From positions 34,144 through 98,143 of the forward strand of contig MPDB01000007.1 in NCBI GenBank assembly GCA_001874155.1: a stretch of DNA of 64,000 nt. Direction: 5' to 3'. Each line of letters begins with the position of its first letter. Position 1 is the stretch's first letter. Made by a program: the position numbers and the translations under genes. The notes beneath the pieces are model-generated. The model worked only from the letters and a program-made list of their open reading frames with translations, ran no database searches and was not told the origin of the DNA. Positions 9,381 through 18,478 of this stretch are shown here, one piece after another. The stretch is from Vibrio sp. MedPE-SWchi. Lineage in GTDB: Bacteria > Pseudomonadota > Gammaproteobacteria > Enterobacterales > Vibrionaceae.

Positions 9381-9487
9381 GTTCCACTGACAATTCTTGT
9401 TAAAGCATAAAAATCCCCATCAACAAAGTTGATAGGGATTATTGGCTACCTGCAGGATCGTTCAAGATCTCTATAAACGATCGGCAT

Positions 9488-10296
9488 TATATCTCTAGTA
9501 TGGAGTTGAAGGACCGACAAAAAATTAATACAAGGGGATCTTCCAGACTGACTACGGAGCAAAAAACGCACCTTAAAGAATGCGTCACTTCAAATACGAT
9601 AAAACCTAAAGGTGGGAGCTTACAAGGAAGTGACATAGCACAATTAATTCCTAATGAATTTGACGTGTCTTACCAACCATCCGATGTGTATCGTTTGTTC
9701 TATAAACGTAACTTCAGCTGAATAACACGCTCAAAGCACCCAAACCAATCAGAAGAAACCCAAGATTCTTAAAAAAACTCCAAAAATTAATAATCCTTAA
9801 GAACCCTAGGCATATTCACTTACAATATAGTGCTTGTTTGGTTTCACGACAAAGCTAGGTTTGGTCAACACAATACCACAACCAAAATTTAGGCTGAAAA
9901 AGGAACTCGACCTAGAGCTGTTTGTGTCAATACGGGCGAAACTGAAGCAATTTTTTCACCGCGAAGCAACATGGAAGCCTTGACGAAGCACCTTGAATTG
10001 AGCTCAACGGTGACACCTGTTGGTAAACATACCGTGATTATTATGGATCAAGCGAACTGGCATCAAACACACTTAGCCAATCACTTTAATAACATCACGA
10101 TAATCCATATCTCGCCCTATTCGCCGGAATTAAACCCAATAGAGCAAGTTTGGCAATGACTTCGTTAGTACAAGTTAGCGAATTGGTATTTTGAAAACTA
10201 AAACGATATCATGAATTCGTTCTGCAAAGCTTGGAACAGCTTTTTCGAAGATAAACGCAGAGTCCATCTCTCTGCTTTTGAGATAGAACTCGGTTG
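9488..10296 (+). pseudogene. IS630-family transposase, central and C-terminal part
   Basis: Continuation of the gene begun at 8065. Readable blocks are LKDRQKINTRGSSRLTTEQK (9503 on), GGSLQGSDIAQLI and FDVSYQPSDVYRLFYKRNFS. A TGA then stands where a Trp is expected, before RSKHPNQSEETQDS. The DDE catalytic region is TVIIMDQANWHQTHLA (near 10035), and ISPYSPELNPIEQVWQ carries the terminal acidic residue. Further stops (near 9770, 10157 and others) show it is dead. It ends with a TGA near 10296. Confidence 0.8.
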
Positions 10297-10310
10297 ATGA
10301 TTAATTAATG

Positions 10311-10493
10311 GGGTTTGTATAACAATGTAAACAATTCGTGATACACACTTATTACAAACCTAACACCACTAAACAAAAAAATCCCGCTTTTCAGCGGGGA
10401 AGCCCAAGAAAACTGGGGTAGTGTCGGAATGTATTCGTGTGTAGTCTTACAAGTGCGCAGTCTATGCTTAAAGATTACTAAGCGGCAACTGCT
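10311..10493. other. Intergenic DNA between IS debris and the first core gene
   Basis: This stretch holds no gene that I can support. It contains the minus-strand terminator at 10375-10398. It probably marks the border between the mobile-element zone and the conserved gene order that begins with the 61-residue membrane protein and tusA. Confidence 0.5.
10375..10398 (-). terminator. Rho-independent terminator, minus strand
   Basis: On the minus strand CCCGCT-GAAA-AGCGGG is followed by a seven-T run (10381-10375). It lies about 95 bp past the stop of the small membrane-protein gene at 10494. Confidence 0.8.
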
Positions 10494-10679
10494 TTAATTT
10501 TGTTGCTCTTCAGATGTGCCCGTCCAACGGCGCATCTCAAGCCAAATCCCTAAAATCGTTGCACTTAAGCCAAATAATGGCATTAAAGACGAATCAGCTG
10601 GTGCACGTAGTACCAAAGCGCAAAAAGAGATAAAACAAAGAACCGAATAGATGGTCAATCTATCTAATGCTGTCAGCAT
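10494..10679 (-). CDS. Small membrane protein of unknown function (61 aa)
   Basis: The start chosen is the ATG at 10679, because an AAGGAG site lies 5 bp upstream; an upstream in-frame start would add 27 non-conserved-looking residues. The protein has two hydrophobic stretches, about residues 9-25 (IYSVLCFISFCALVL) and 34-48 (PLFGLSATILGIWLE), with a charged RRWTGTSEEQQN tail. It is divergent from tusA, sharing the 149-bp gap between them. I do not recognise a named family. A homologue beside tusA in other vibrios would be expected. Confidence 0.65.
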   Translation of the reverse strand: MLTALDRLTIYSVLCFISFCALVLRAPADSSLMPLFGLSATILGIWLEMRRWTGTSEEQQN

Positions 10680-10828
10680 ACGAACTCCTTGTTTAACTTG
10701 CCGAATTGAACTTGTTACCAACTTGTTAACTAAATTAAAACAAATTGATCGGTTTGCCAAGAGAATATTGAATATTTTTTCTCCATTAGTATTATCTACC
10801 GCTCTAACGCCTTAATTGAGATAACCGC

Positions 10829-11077
10829 ATGACTTTTGATCCTACACTTGCCACCCATACCTTAGAAGCTGAAGGGCTAAGATGCCCTGAGCCTGTCATG
10901 ATGGTAAGAAAAACGATTAGAACGATGGCTGATGGTGAAGTCTTGCTTATCAAGGCTGATGACCCTTCCACCACACGGGATATTCCAAGCTTTTGCCGCT
11001 TTATGGATCACGAATTGATTGCGGCGCAAATCGATGAACTGCCTTACTTATACTTGGTTAAAAAGGGCATCGCCTAG
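10829..11077 (+). CDS. tusA: Sulfurtransferase TusA
   Basis: This 82-residue cytoplasmic sulfur carrier accepts persulfide sulfur from IscS on a single conserved Cys and passes it toward TusBCD/MnmA for 2-thiouridine in tRNA. Cys19 sits in the signature [12 protein letters not shown], followed by [21 protein letters not shown], a near-full match to the TusA fold, and its length equals the family norm (about 81). Start: ATG at 10829. It is a single gene, closed by a terminator at 11099. Confidence 0.95.
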   Translation: MTFDPTLATHTLEAEGLRCPEPVMMVRKTIRTMADGEVLLIKADDPSTTRDIPSFCRFMDHELIAAQIDELPYLYLVKKGIA

Positions 11078-11098
11078 AGTTGCTGCTTCTCAAGACAC

Positions 11099-11135
11099 AA
11101 AAAAGGGCTTAACGATTTAACGTTAAGCCCTTTTT
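11099..11135. terminator. Bidirectional terminator after tusA
   Basis: GGGCTTAACG (11105-11114) pairs with CGTTAAGCCC (11121-11130). An A-run precedes and a T-run follows, so it can end tusA on the plus strand and the 83-residue gene at 11163 on the minus strand. Confidence 0.9.
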
Positions 11136-11162
11136 CTATTCAATTATCGACTTAGAGCATCG

Positions 11163-11414
11163 CTACTCTTTTTCTCGCAGTTGAGTTTGCAATTCGGTGA
11201 TCTGTTTCTGCATGGCACGCATCTCTTGATGCATAGGAATAATGTGTGCAACTCGAATCCAGGATTCAATCATCAATCCGGTCATCAAAATGGCGCCAAC
11301 CACCATTGGTAACCACATCTCAGTCAACACAACGCCAAGTAATGTTATGGCTAAGCCAAACGTGAAAAGATAACTCTGACTCTGCGGTGTCATACCCATA
11401 TAACGTGTAAGCAT
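11163..11414 (-). CDS. Small membrane protein with C-terminal coiled coil (83 aa, unknown function)
   Basis: Two adjacent hydrophobic helices (about residues 14-30 and 34-50) are followed by an amphipathic, Gln/Glu-rich tail, EMRAMQKQITELQTQLREKE, that looks like a short coiled coil. A GAGAGGG ribosome site precedes the ATG at 11414. Both ends of the gene are bounded by non-coding DNA, and it shares the tusA terminator. I cannot assign a function. The layout resembles small vibrio inner-membrane proteins. Confidence 0.65.
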   Translation of the reverse strand: MLTRYMGMTPQSQSYLFTFGLAITLLGVVLTEMWLPMVVGAILMTGLMIESWIRVAHIIPMHQEMRAMQKQITELQTQLREKE

Positions 11415-11579
11415 AATAGTGCCCTCTCGCTGCTAGGAATTATTTACTGCTACATTGTTAAATTATCATGAAAAGTATGACAGTAATGTGTCAATGCGAG
11501 CGATACTGCCCAAGATCGGTTCCAATATTGATCCAGTGCAATATCGCTAACGATTGCTCAGCAACCAACCAACTCTTGG

Positions 11580-12134
11580 CTAGAAAAATGCTGCGACGAT
11601 AGCCAGACTGGCAAACAAAATAGCCGTAACCTTTCTGATCAATGCCAATGGCAACTTCTCAGCAGACAACTTGCCAATAATCACGACGGGCACGTTGGCA
11701 AGCAGCATTCCAACCGTCGTACCAAAGATAACCAATAACATCGCGTCAGGAAATTGAGCCCCTAGAATAGAGGTCGCTATTTGTGTTTTGTCACCAATTT
11801 CAGCAATGAAAAAAGCGATGAAGCTCGCTATAAACGGTCCTCGATTCGAAATCTTTTCATTGTCATCTAATTTATCTGGAATAAGAATCCAACCCGCCAT
11901 CACGACAAAGCTTAATACCAACACCCATTTCAGTATTTCTGGTGAAAGGTGATCAGCCACGACAACACCAAGCCAAGCAGCCAAGGCGTGGTTAGCTAAG
12001 GTCGCAAAAAAGATTGCGGCAATAATGGGTATGGGTTTTCGATATCGACTGGCTAGTAATAGCGACAGCAATTGGGTTTTATCGCCAATCTCAGCGAGGG
12101 CGATAGTGGTGGTAGATATTAATAAAACGCTCAC
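11580..12134 (-). CDS. mneA: Manganese exporter, UPF0016/GDT1 family
   Basis: The 184-residue membrane protein carries the family's two repeated cation-site motifs, ALAEIGDKTQLLSLLLASR and FIAEIGDKTQIATSILGA, each at the start of a three-helix half. UPF0016 proteins are Mn exporters in bacteria (MneA was described in V. cholerae). The start chosen is the GTG at 12134 (V-S-V-L-L), with AAAGAG upstream. The frame stays open upstream, but that DNA is the riboswitch leader, so the longer 289-residue reading is rejected. Expression should rise with Mn through the leader. The gene stands alone on the minus strand. Confidence 0.85.
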   Translation of the reverse strand: MSVLLISTTTIALAEIGDKTQLLSLLLASRYRKPIPIIAAIFFATLANHALAAWLGVVVADHLSPEILKWVLVLSFVVMAGWILIPDKLDDNEKISNRGPFIASFIAFFIAEIGDKTQIATSILGAQFPDAMLLVIFGTTVGMLLANVPVVIIGKLSAEKLPLALIRKVTAILFASLAIVAAFF

Positions 12135-12171
12135 GACATGCTCTTTGAGGTGAGGATTATTATAATAACCA

Positions 12172-12398
12172 AAGACAAGCCTCGTGCCCCACCTCGGTTC
12201 ACGATACTTGTCTAAGGTCTTGCTAAACCAGTGAGTCATTGAACTCTTAATCTGGTCTCGAACGCCATGATGATTTTGCATCAAGTATGTTGACGAACGA
12301 ACGTATCCTGTTTGATAAAAAGGCTTTACCAAGGACCGTAAGCTACTCCCCAAAGACGCTGAGAATTCTATCGTTAATCCGCACAAATACAAGCAATC
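12172..12398 (-). promoter_or_regulatory. yybP-ykoY manganese riboswitch in the mneA leader
   Basis: On the minus strand the leader shows the class hallmark TTTGGGGAGTAGC (near 12355-12343), then CGTTCGTCAACATAC, GAGACCAGATTAA and ATCGTGAACCGAGGTGGGG. This is the same order as in proteobacterial mntP/mneA leaders. It ends about 40 bp before the GTG start of an Mn exporter, which is the expected regulon member. The outer limits are approximate because the P1 stem was placed by eye. Confidence 0.85.
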
Positions 12399-12574
12399 AA
12401 TGCCTCTAGCTGTTTCATTTAGTGAATTTACTCGCGCTAATAGCGTCAAAATTCATTAAACGACATTATAGAACAGTAATTAACCATGATTACCCCTACT
12501 CGCAAGGCGAATATCTCGCTATACTTGATGGTTATTTTTATTAAATCATTTAGAAGAATCGCGCGAACTTGACT

Positions 12575-13504
12575 ATGCAAAAATACGATATCAAAACCTT
12601 CCAGGGAATGATCCTCGCGCTGCAGGATTATTGGGCTCAAAACGGTTGTACCATTGTTCAGCCTTTGGACATGGAAGTAGGTGCAGGCACCTCTCACCCA
12701 ATGACATGTTTACGTGCACTTGGCCCAGAGCCAATGTCTACGGCTTACGTTCAACCTTCTCGTCGTCCGACCGATGGTCGCTACGGTGAAAACCCGAACC
12801 GTCTGCAGCACTACTATCAATTCCAAGTTGCTCTAAAACCTTCTCCAGATAACATTCAGGAGTTGTACTTAGGCTCACTTGAAGTTCTTGGTGTCGACCC
12901 ACTTGTTCACGATATTCGCTTCGTAGAAGACAACTGGGAAAACCCAACACTAGGCGCATGGGGCCTTGGTTGGGAAGTATGGCTAAACGGCATGGAAGTC
13001 ACTCAGTTTACTTACTTCCAACAGGTTGGCGGCCTTGAGTGTAAGCCTGTAACGGGCGAGATCACTTACGGTATCGAGCGTCTAGCCATGTACATCCAGG
13101 AAGTAGACTCGGTTTACGACCTAGTATGGAACGTAGCACCAGACGGTTCTAACGTGACTTACGGTGACATCTTCCACCAAAACGAAGTTGAGCAATCAAC
13201 GTACAACTTCGAGCACGCAGACGTCGATTTCCTATTCACTTTCTTCGACCAGTGCGAGAAAGAGTGTAAAGAGCTACTTGAGCTTGAGAAGCCACTGCCG
13301 CTTCCAGCTTACGAGCGCATTCTAAAAGCAGGCCACGCATTCAACATCCTTGATGCGCGCAAAGCTATCTCTGTAACAGAGCGTCAACGTTACATCCTTC
13401 GTATCCGCAACCTGACTAAATCAGTTGCTGAGGCGTACTACGCGTCACGTGAAGCGCTTGGCTTCCCAATGTGCCGATCTGTAGAAGAAAAGGAAGGTAA
13501 ATAA
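12575..13504 (+). CDS. glyQ: Glycine--tRNA ligase alpha subunit
   Basis: The 309-residue subunit of the alpha2beta2 glycyl-tRNA synthetase activates glycine and charges tRNA-Gly. The N-terminal block [34 protein letters not shown], the tail region [19 protein letters not shown] and the overall length match GlyQ. Start: the ATG at 12575, which gives the usual [11 protein letters not shown]-terminus; the TTG two codons earlier is unlikely. It is followed 2 bp later by glyS. It is divergent from mneA. Confidence 0.96.
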   Translation: MQKYDIKTFQGMILALQDYWAQNGCTIVQPLDMEVGAGTSHPMTCLRALGPEPMSTAYVQPSRRPTDGRYGENPNRLQHYYQFQVALKPSPDNIQELYLGSLEVLGVDPLVHDIRFVEDNWENPTLGAWGLGWEVWLNGMEVTQFTYFQQVGGLECKPVTGEITYGIERLAMYIQEVDSVYDLVWNVAPDGSNVTYGDIFHQNEVEQSTYNFEHADVDFLFTFFDQCEKECKELLELEKPLPLPAYERILKAGHAFNILDARKAISVTERQRYILRIRNLTKSVAEAYYASREALGFPMCRSVEEKEGK

Positions 13505-13506
13505 TC

Positions 13507-15554
13507 ATGGCGAAGAATTTTCTAATTGAACTGGGTACGGAAGAGCTTCCACCAACGGCACTTCGTTCTCTAGCAGAAGCATTTGCTTCTAACTTTGAAG
13601 CGGGCCTTAAAACGGCTGAGCTTTCTCACGAAGGCATCAAGTGGTACGCAGCACCTCGTCGTCTAGCACTTAAAGTAACTGCACTGGCTGAAGGCCAAGC
13701 AGACAAAGTGGTTGAGAAGCGTGGTCCTGCTGTTTCTGTGGCATTCGATGCTGAAGGCAACGCGACCAAAGCGGCACAAGGTTGGGCTCGTGGTAACGGT
13801 ATTACTGTTGAGCAAGCTGACCGTCTAAAAACAGACAAAGGCGAGTGGCTTCTTTTCAAACAAGAAGTCGCTGGCAAACCAGTTCAAGAATTGGTGATGG
13901 ACATAGCTGCGAAAGCACTGGCTGGCCTACCAATTCCTAAAGCAATGCGCTGGGGTAACTCAGACATTCAATTTATCCGTCCAGTGAAAACACTGACAGT
14001 ACTACTAGGTGATGAGCTTGTTGAACATCTGCTCGTACTATCCGTGGCCACCGTTTCATGGGCGAACAAGAGTTCACAATCGACTCTGCTGACCAATACC
14101 CTGCGATCCTAGAAGAGCGCGGTAAAGTAATGGCAGATTACGAAGCGCGTAAAGCGATCATCCTTGCTGATTCGCAAAAAGCGGCAGCTGCGGTTGGCGG
14201 TACAGCTGACCTAGAAGATGACCTTGTTGAAGAAGTAACGTCTCTGGTTGAATGGCCAGTCGTACTGACAGCGAAGTTCGAAGAAGAGTTCCTAAAAGTC
14301 CCTTCTGAAGCGTTGGTTTACACCATGAAGGGTGACCAAAAGTACTTCCCTGTTTACGACGAAAACAAGAAGCTACTTCCTAACTTCATCTTCGTATCAA
14401 ACATCGAGTCTAAAGAGCCTCGCCACGTTATCGAAGGTAACGAGAAAGTGGTACGTCCGCGTCTTGCTGATGCTGAGTTCTTCTTCAACACAGACCGTAA
14501 GCGTCCGCTTATCGACCGTCTTGCTGAACTAGACCAAGCTATCTTCCAGAAGCAACTGGGTACGATCAAAGACAAAACCGACCGCATCACAGAACTTGCT
14601 GGCTACATTGCTGAACAAATCGATGCTGACGTTGAAAAGTCTAAGCGTGCTGGCCTACTGGCTAAGTGTGACCTAATGACATCAATGGTATTCGAATTTA
14701 CGGATACTCAAGGTGTGATGGGGATGCACTACGCGACGCACGACGGTGAAGACGAGCAAGTAGCACTGGCACTTTACGAGCAGTACATGCCTCGTTTCGC
14801 GGGTGACACACTACCAAGCACTGGTATTTCTTCTGCAGTCGCAATGTCAGACAAGCTAGACACTATCGTAGGTATCTTCGGTATTGGCCAAGCACCAAAA
14901 GGTTCTGATCCATTCGCGCTACGTCGTGCATCACTCGGTGTGCTACGTATCATCGTTGAAAACGGCTACAACCTAGACCTAACCGATCTGATCGGTAAAG
15001 CGAAAGCGCTACTAGGCGACAAGCTAACCAACGACAACGTAGAAGCTGACGTTATCGACTTCATGCTAGGTCGTTTCCGCGCATGGTACCAAGATGCTGG
15101 TTTCAGCGTTGATATCATCCAAGCGGTACTAGCACGTCGTCCAACTAAGCCAGCTGACTTTGACCAACGTGTTAAAGCGGTTTCTCACTTCCGTGAACTG
15201 GAAGCAGCAGAAGCACTAGCCGCAGCGAACAAGCGTGTAGGTAACATCCTTGCGAAATTCGATGGTGAACTACCTGCTGAAATTGACCTAACTCTTCTTC
15301 AAGAAGACGCAGAGAAAGCACTGGCTGAAAACGTTGAAGTAATGACAGAAGCACTAGAACCAGCATTCGCAACAGGCAACTACCAAGAAGCCCTAAGCAA
15401 ACTTGCTGACCTACGTGAACCTGTTGATGCATTCTTTGATAACGTAATGGTGATGGCTGATGACGAAGCGCTTAAGAAAAACCGTCTAACGCTACTGAAC
15501 AACCTACGTAACCTGTTCCTACAGATTGCTGACATCTCTCTACTGCAGAAGTAA
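13507..15554 (+). pseudogene. glyS: Glycine--tRNA ligase beta subunit, reading frame broken
   Basis: The first frame (13507 to a stop near 14112) encodes the GlyS N-terminus ([15 protein letters not shown]) up to VLLGDELVE, codons ending at 14025. The homologous protein then continues in the -1 frame with [16 protein letters not shown] from 14028 to the stop at 15554. Comparing with E. coli GlyS ([25 protein letters not shown]), about 7 residues are missing at the junction. This fits a deletion of about 19 bp near 14025-14028. All other parts, including HHAT-independent core blocks such as [11 protein letters not shown] and [15 protein letters not shown], are intact. The gene is essential where it is the only glycyl-tRNA synthetase, so a sequence or assembly error, or a second synthetase elsewhere, must be considered. 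Confidence 0.85.
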
Positions 15555-15625
15555 TTGGCGACAGAGAGACAAACTAAGAAGGCATAAGTCTTCTTCGTTG
15601 ACGTAAGAAAGACAGTAAATTTAAG

Positions 15626-15655
15626 GGGAGAAGCTTTGGCTTCTCCCTTTTTTTT
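15626..15655 (+). terminator. Rho-independent terminator after glyS
   Basis: GGGAGAAGC-TTTG-GCTTCTCCC is followed by eight T. It separates glyQS from the two-component genes. Confidence 0.95.
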
Positions 15656-15711
15656 ATCTAAAGCTAGTGTAAGCTCTAACGAGTTGAAATCTATTGCGTA
15701 TAGGGACGTCC

Positions 15712-16392
15712 ATGCTGATTGTTTTGGTTGAAGATAATGAGATATTGAATCACCACCTCTCCTCTCAACTTGGTGAGCAAGGACATAGCGTTCACGCCGA
15801 GAAAACCGCATCAGCTTGCCTGCAAACCATTCAAAAGCAACCCAACACAGATGTCATGATCATTGATTTAGGTCTTCCTGATTTCGATGGCATCACATTG
15901 ATAAAACAGATCCGCCGCAAAGAAATTACCGTACCGATTTTAATTTTAACAGCGCGTGGTGACTGGCAAGACAAAGTTGAAGGGTTAAACTCAGGCGCGG
16001 ATGATTACCTAACCAAACCCTTTCAACTTGAAGAGCTACACGCTCGACTTGAAGCGCTCGTTCGCCGCAACCAAGGCTTTTCCGCCTCTCAAATTAAAGC
16101 CCAATCCCTCACACTAGACACGCAAGCCAAAAGCATTAGCTACGATGATGCATTGCTTGACCTCACTGCGCTTGAATACCAAATCCTTGAGTACTTAATC
16201 CGTCATAGCTTACAAATTGTGTCTAAGCAGCAGATCGCCGACTCCCTTTATGCGCAAGGCGAAAACGTTCAGATGAATAACATTGAAGTGATCGTATCTC
16301 GACTGCGGAAAAAGCTAGCGCACTACACTCAAGATAAGCTCATCAGTACCATTCGCGGGCAGGGCTATCGATTTGAGCTAGAAGCGAAATAG
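15712..16392 (+). CDS. OmpR/PhoB-family response regulator
   Basis: This 226-residue regulator has a receiver domain at residues 1-115. The acidic pocket is in LVEDNE, the phospho-acceptor is Asp52 in MIIDLGLPDFDG, the switch Thr is in LTARGD and the Lys is in DYLTKPF. A winged-helix DNA-binding domain follows (LTALEYQILEYLIRHS to VSRLRKKL and IRGQGYRFEL). Start: the ATG at 15712 with AGGGA upstream. It overlaps nothing and is 1 bp from the sensor kinase, so the two form one operon. The pair lies at the edge of the tad island and may control it, which is inference. The closest known types are QseB/PmrA-like regulators. Confidence 0.9.
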   Translation: MLIVLVEDNEILNHHLSSQLGEQGHSVHAEKTASACLQTIQKQPNTDVMIIDLGLPDFDGITLIKQIRRKEITVPILILTARGDWQDKVEGLNSGADDYLTKPFQLEELHARLEALVRRNQGFSASQIKAQSLTLDTQAKSISYDDALLDLTALEYQILEYLIRHSLQIVSKQQIADSLYAQGENVQMNNIEVIVSRLRKKLAHYTQDKLISTIRGQGYRFELEAK

Positions 16393-16393
16393 C

Positions 16394-17773
16394 ATGAGAA
16401 GACTATACAAAACTCAGTTTCGACGCAGAATTTTTGCGGTAGCGGCTTCAATCCTCGTCTCTATGGTATTGATTAGTGCTTGGTTCTATTACAACACTCA
16501 AAAACACCAAATTTTCGAATACTATTCAAAGAACACCCTTCGCGAATTGCCCGCCGTCATCAACGAGTTGCTCTCCTCTGGCGAAATACCGCCATTGACC
16601 CAGTGGGATAAGTTCTATGCGAAAGAGTCTCCGAATACCAGTGTCACGCTGTGCAATCACAGCAACCAACAGGTATGGACCTCCATCAATATAGAAAAGC
16701 GAGCCGAAGAGCTGTCTGAGATTGGCATCAGTCATGAGCAAGTCAATACACTGTGTCGCGACTTACTCTTCCCAATAGACACGATTCGTTTGGTTGAACG
16801 ACCAAGCGGCGCCGCCTTTATCGTTCATACAATCCTTTGGCGGGGCTTCAAAGAGCAAGAAGATGGCAGAGTCATTTTTACCCAAAGAGTAGAAGACCGC
16901 ATTGAGCCAATACGCCAATTAAAATACACCACCGTCATCGCATTGATGATTACGCTGGTGCTCGTCAGTGCGCTGTTATTGGTTTTCTACCGCATTAGTT
17001 TTGCGCCATTTACTCGCTTAGAAAATGAGTTACATGAGATCAAACAAGGAAAGCAAAACCAACTCACCAAGTCGTATCCTGAGGATTTACACAACGTCAC
17101 CAGCGCCTTAAACGAGTTGCTGTACCAGCAAAAAGAGAATCAAGAACGGTATAAACGCTCACTCAATGATCTCGCCCACAGTCTTAAAACACGGGTTGCC
17201 GTCTCACAGGCATTGCTGGAAGACCCATCCAAAGCCAACAATCGGAAAATTAACCAACAGCTTCTCGACATGGATAGCTTGATTCAAGCGCAGCTCAAAC
17301 GCGCATCGTTAGGGGTTAAAGGCATAACCACTTCATCAACCTTGCTTAAGCCAGTGCTCGACAGCCTTGTTGGCATGTTTACTAAAATCCACGCCGACAA
17401 AAACATTCGGTTCATCTCTCAGTTTGACGACCAACAAGCCCTCCCCCTCAGTAAAGATGACTTGATGGAGGTGTTGGGGAATATTTTGGAAAATACCTTC
17501 CGCTTTGCCAGCACATCAATTGAGCTCAAGGTCTCTACGCTTGATCAGCAAATCTTGATTGAGATCTCCAATGATGGGCCAGCAATTGATAGCTCAATCA
17601 GACAAACTCTGTTTCAACGCGGTATTCGCGCCGATCAGAAAAGCAGTGGAACGGGGTTGGGATTGGCATTGTGTGATGAAATCATCCACAGCTACAAAGG
17701 GACGATTTGGTTTGATACGCCAGACACCCCGTCCATGGGAGTCGTATTAAAGATACTTCTACCTGAAGGTTAG
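16394..17773 (+). CDS. Sensor histidine kinase (PhoQ/QseC-like)
   Basis: The 459-residue inner-membrane kinase has membrane helices at about residues 14-33 and 178-199. They flank a periplasmic domain of about 145 residues with two Cys (87 and 121) that could form a disulfide. After a HAMP-like linker, the dimerisation helix carries His262 in LNDLAHSLKTRVAV. The catalytic domain shows the N box LGNILENTFRFA and the G box GTGLGLALCDEI. It is the partner of the preceding regulator. It converges on the OmpA-like gene with only 15 bp between stops and no clear terminator. The signal sensed is unknown. Confidence 0.9.
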   Translation: MRRLYKTQFRRRIFAVAASILVSMVLISAWFYYNTQKHQIFEYYSKNTLRELPAVINELLSSGEIPPLTQWDKFYAKESPNTSVTLCNHSNQQVWTSINIEKRAEELSEIGISHEQVNTLCRDLLFPIDTIRLVERPSGAAFIVHTILWRGFKEQEDGRVIFTQRVEDRIEPIRQLKYTTVIALMITLVLVSALLLVFYRISFAPFTRLENELHEIKQGKQNQLTKSYPEDLHNVTSALNELLYQQKENQERYKRSLNDLAHSLKTRVAVSQALLEDPSKANNRKINQQLLDMDSLIQAQLKRASLGVKGITTSSTLLKPVLDSLVGMFTKIHADKNIRFISQFDDQQALPLSKDDLMEVLGNILENTFRFASTSIELKVSTLDQQILIEISNDGPAIDSSIRQTLFQRGIRADQKSSGTGLGLALCDEIIHSYKGTIWFDTPDTPSMGVVLKILLPEG

Positions 17774-17788
17774 CCTTGAGAGATAACG

Positions 17789-18430
17789 CTACGAATAAAT
17801 GTCTACTCGTCTGTTTTGCTGACGACCAGAAACACTCTCATTACTCTGAACAGGCTCGTTCTCGCCTTGTGATTGCGTTCTCGATTTCTCGATATGCACG
17901 CCATGATCTTTCAGATAGTTGATCACAGATGTCGAGCGTTTCAAACCTAAGCTGAAGTTGTAGTCATGACTGCCTTTTGAGTCCGTATTCCCCATCACAT
18001 TAAGCTCTGGCACTTGCTGCTCGAGTCTTGCTGCCAATTTTAGCAAAAGGTAACGAGACTGCTTATTCAGTTCGTCATCATCAAAATCAAAGGTCATGCG
18101 CGCCACCATGTCATGCTCTAAGTGCTCATCCACCCACACTGAACGGCTGATCAAGTACTGAGCGCAATCGCCGTTGTCTGATACCTCGGCAATTTTCTCT
18201 CTCATCAACCCTTCAATCACTTGGTTTTCATTATGGGCTGACACCTGCATGAATGGGCCTTGGTGATACATCACTTTCCTACTTTGACCGACGGTGATGG
18301 TTCTCTCAAACTCCGAATGACCCACATGGCAGTAGTGATACAGCAATTCATTCGTATCAGGCTTTAACGGAGCCGCCAGTGTCGAAAATGCGATGAAAGA
18401 TAACGCGATAATGGGTAGTGACTTGTTCAT
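17789..18430 (-). CDS. OmpA-family envelope protein at the end of the tad operon
   Basis: The 213-residue protein has a cleavable signal peptide (KSLPIIALSFIAFSTLAA) and a C-terminal OmpA/MotB peptidoglycan-binding domain. Its motifs are NVMGNTDSKGSHDYNFSLGL, RSTSVINYL and QGENEPVQSNESVSGRQQNR, ending RRVDIYS. Start: the ATG at 18430 with AGAGAG upstream, 8 codons inside the longest frame. It lies 48 bp after tadG on the same strand. OmpA-like genes often end tad loci, where they may anchor the machine to the wall (inference). Confidence 0.85.
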   Translation of the reverse strand: MNKSLPIIALSFIAFSTLAAPLKPDTNELLYHYCHVGHSEFERTITVGQSRKVMYHQGPFMQVSAHNENQVIEGLMREKIAEVSDNGDCAQYLISRSVWVDEHLEHDMVARMTFDFDDDELNKQSRYLLLKLAARLEQQVPELNVMGNTDSKGSHDYNFSLGLKRSTSVINYLKDHGVHIEKSRTQSQGENEPVQSNESVSGRQQNRRVDIYS

Positions 18431-18478
18431 GTGCTCTCTCTTAATTGTCATCAATGGATAAGTGAAATAGCTTTTCTA

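Larger units (their letters stand above)
8185..9487 (-). mobile_element. Remnant of an IS4-family insertion sequence nested in the IS630-family gene
   Basis: The element carries a decayed IS4-type transposase on the minus strand. The ends can be placed by the host gene. TATATCTAGTAT (8173-8184) precedes it and TATATCTCTAGTAT (9488-9501) follows it, consistent with an 11-13-bp target duplication that later diverged by two bases. The outer ends, read inward, start AATACCATTC on the left and AATGCCGATC on the right, which is weak inverted-repeat similarity. The boundaries are therefore good to a few bases only. Confidence 0.6.

Noticed and set aside
10680..10760. N-terminal extension of the 61-residue membrane protein
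   Set aside because: The AAGGAG site immediately before the ATG at 10679 decides the start.
12446..12697. 83-codon minus-strand frame upstream of mneA
   Set aside because: It overlaps the start of glyQ and the riboswitch leader and has no recognisable protein features.
14058..14112. Programmed -1 frameshift or internal restart in glyS
   Set aside because: No slippery heptamer lies between 14025 and the first-frame stop and no ribosome site precedes the ATG at 14058; a deletion or sequence error explains the data better.
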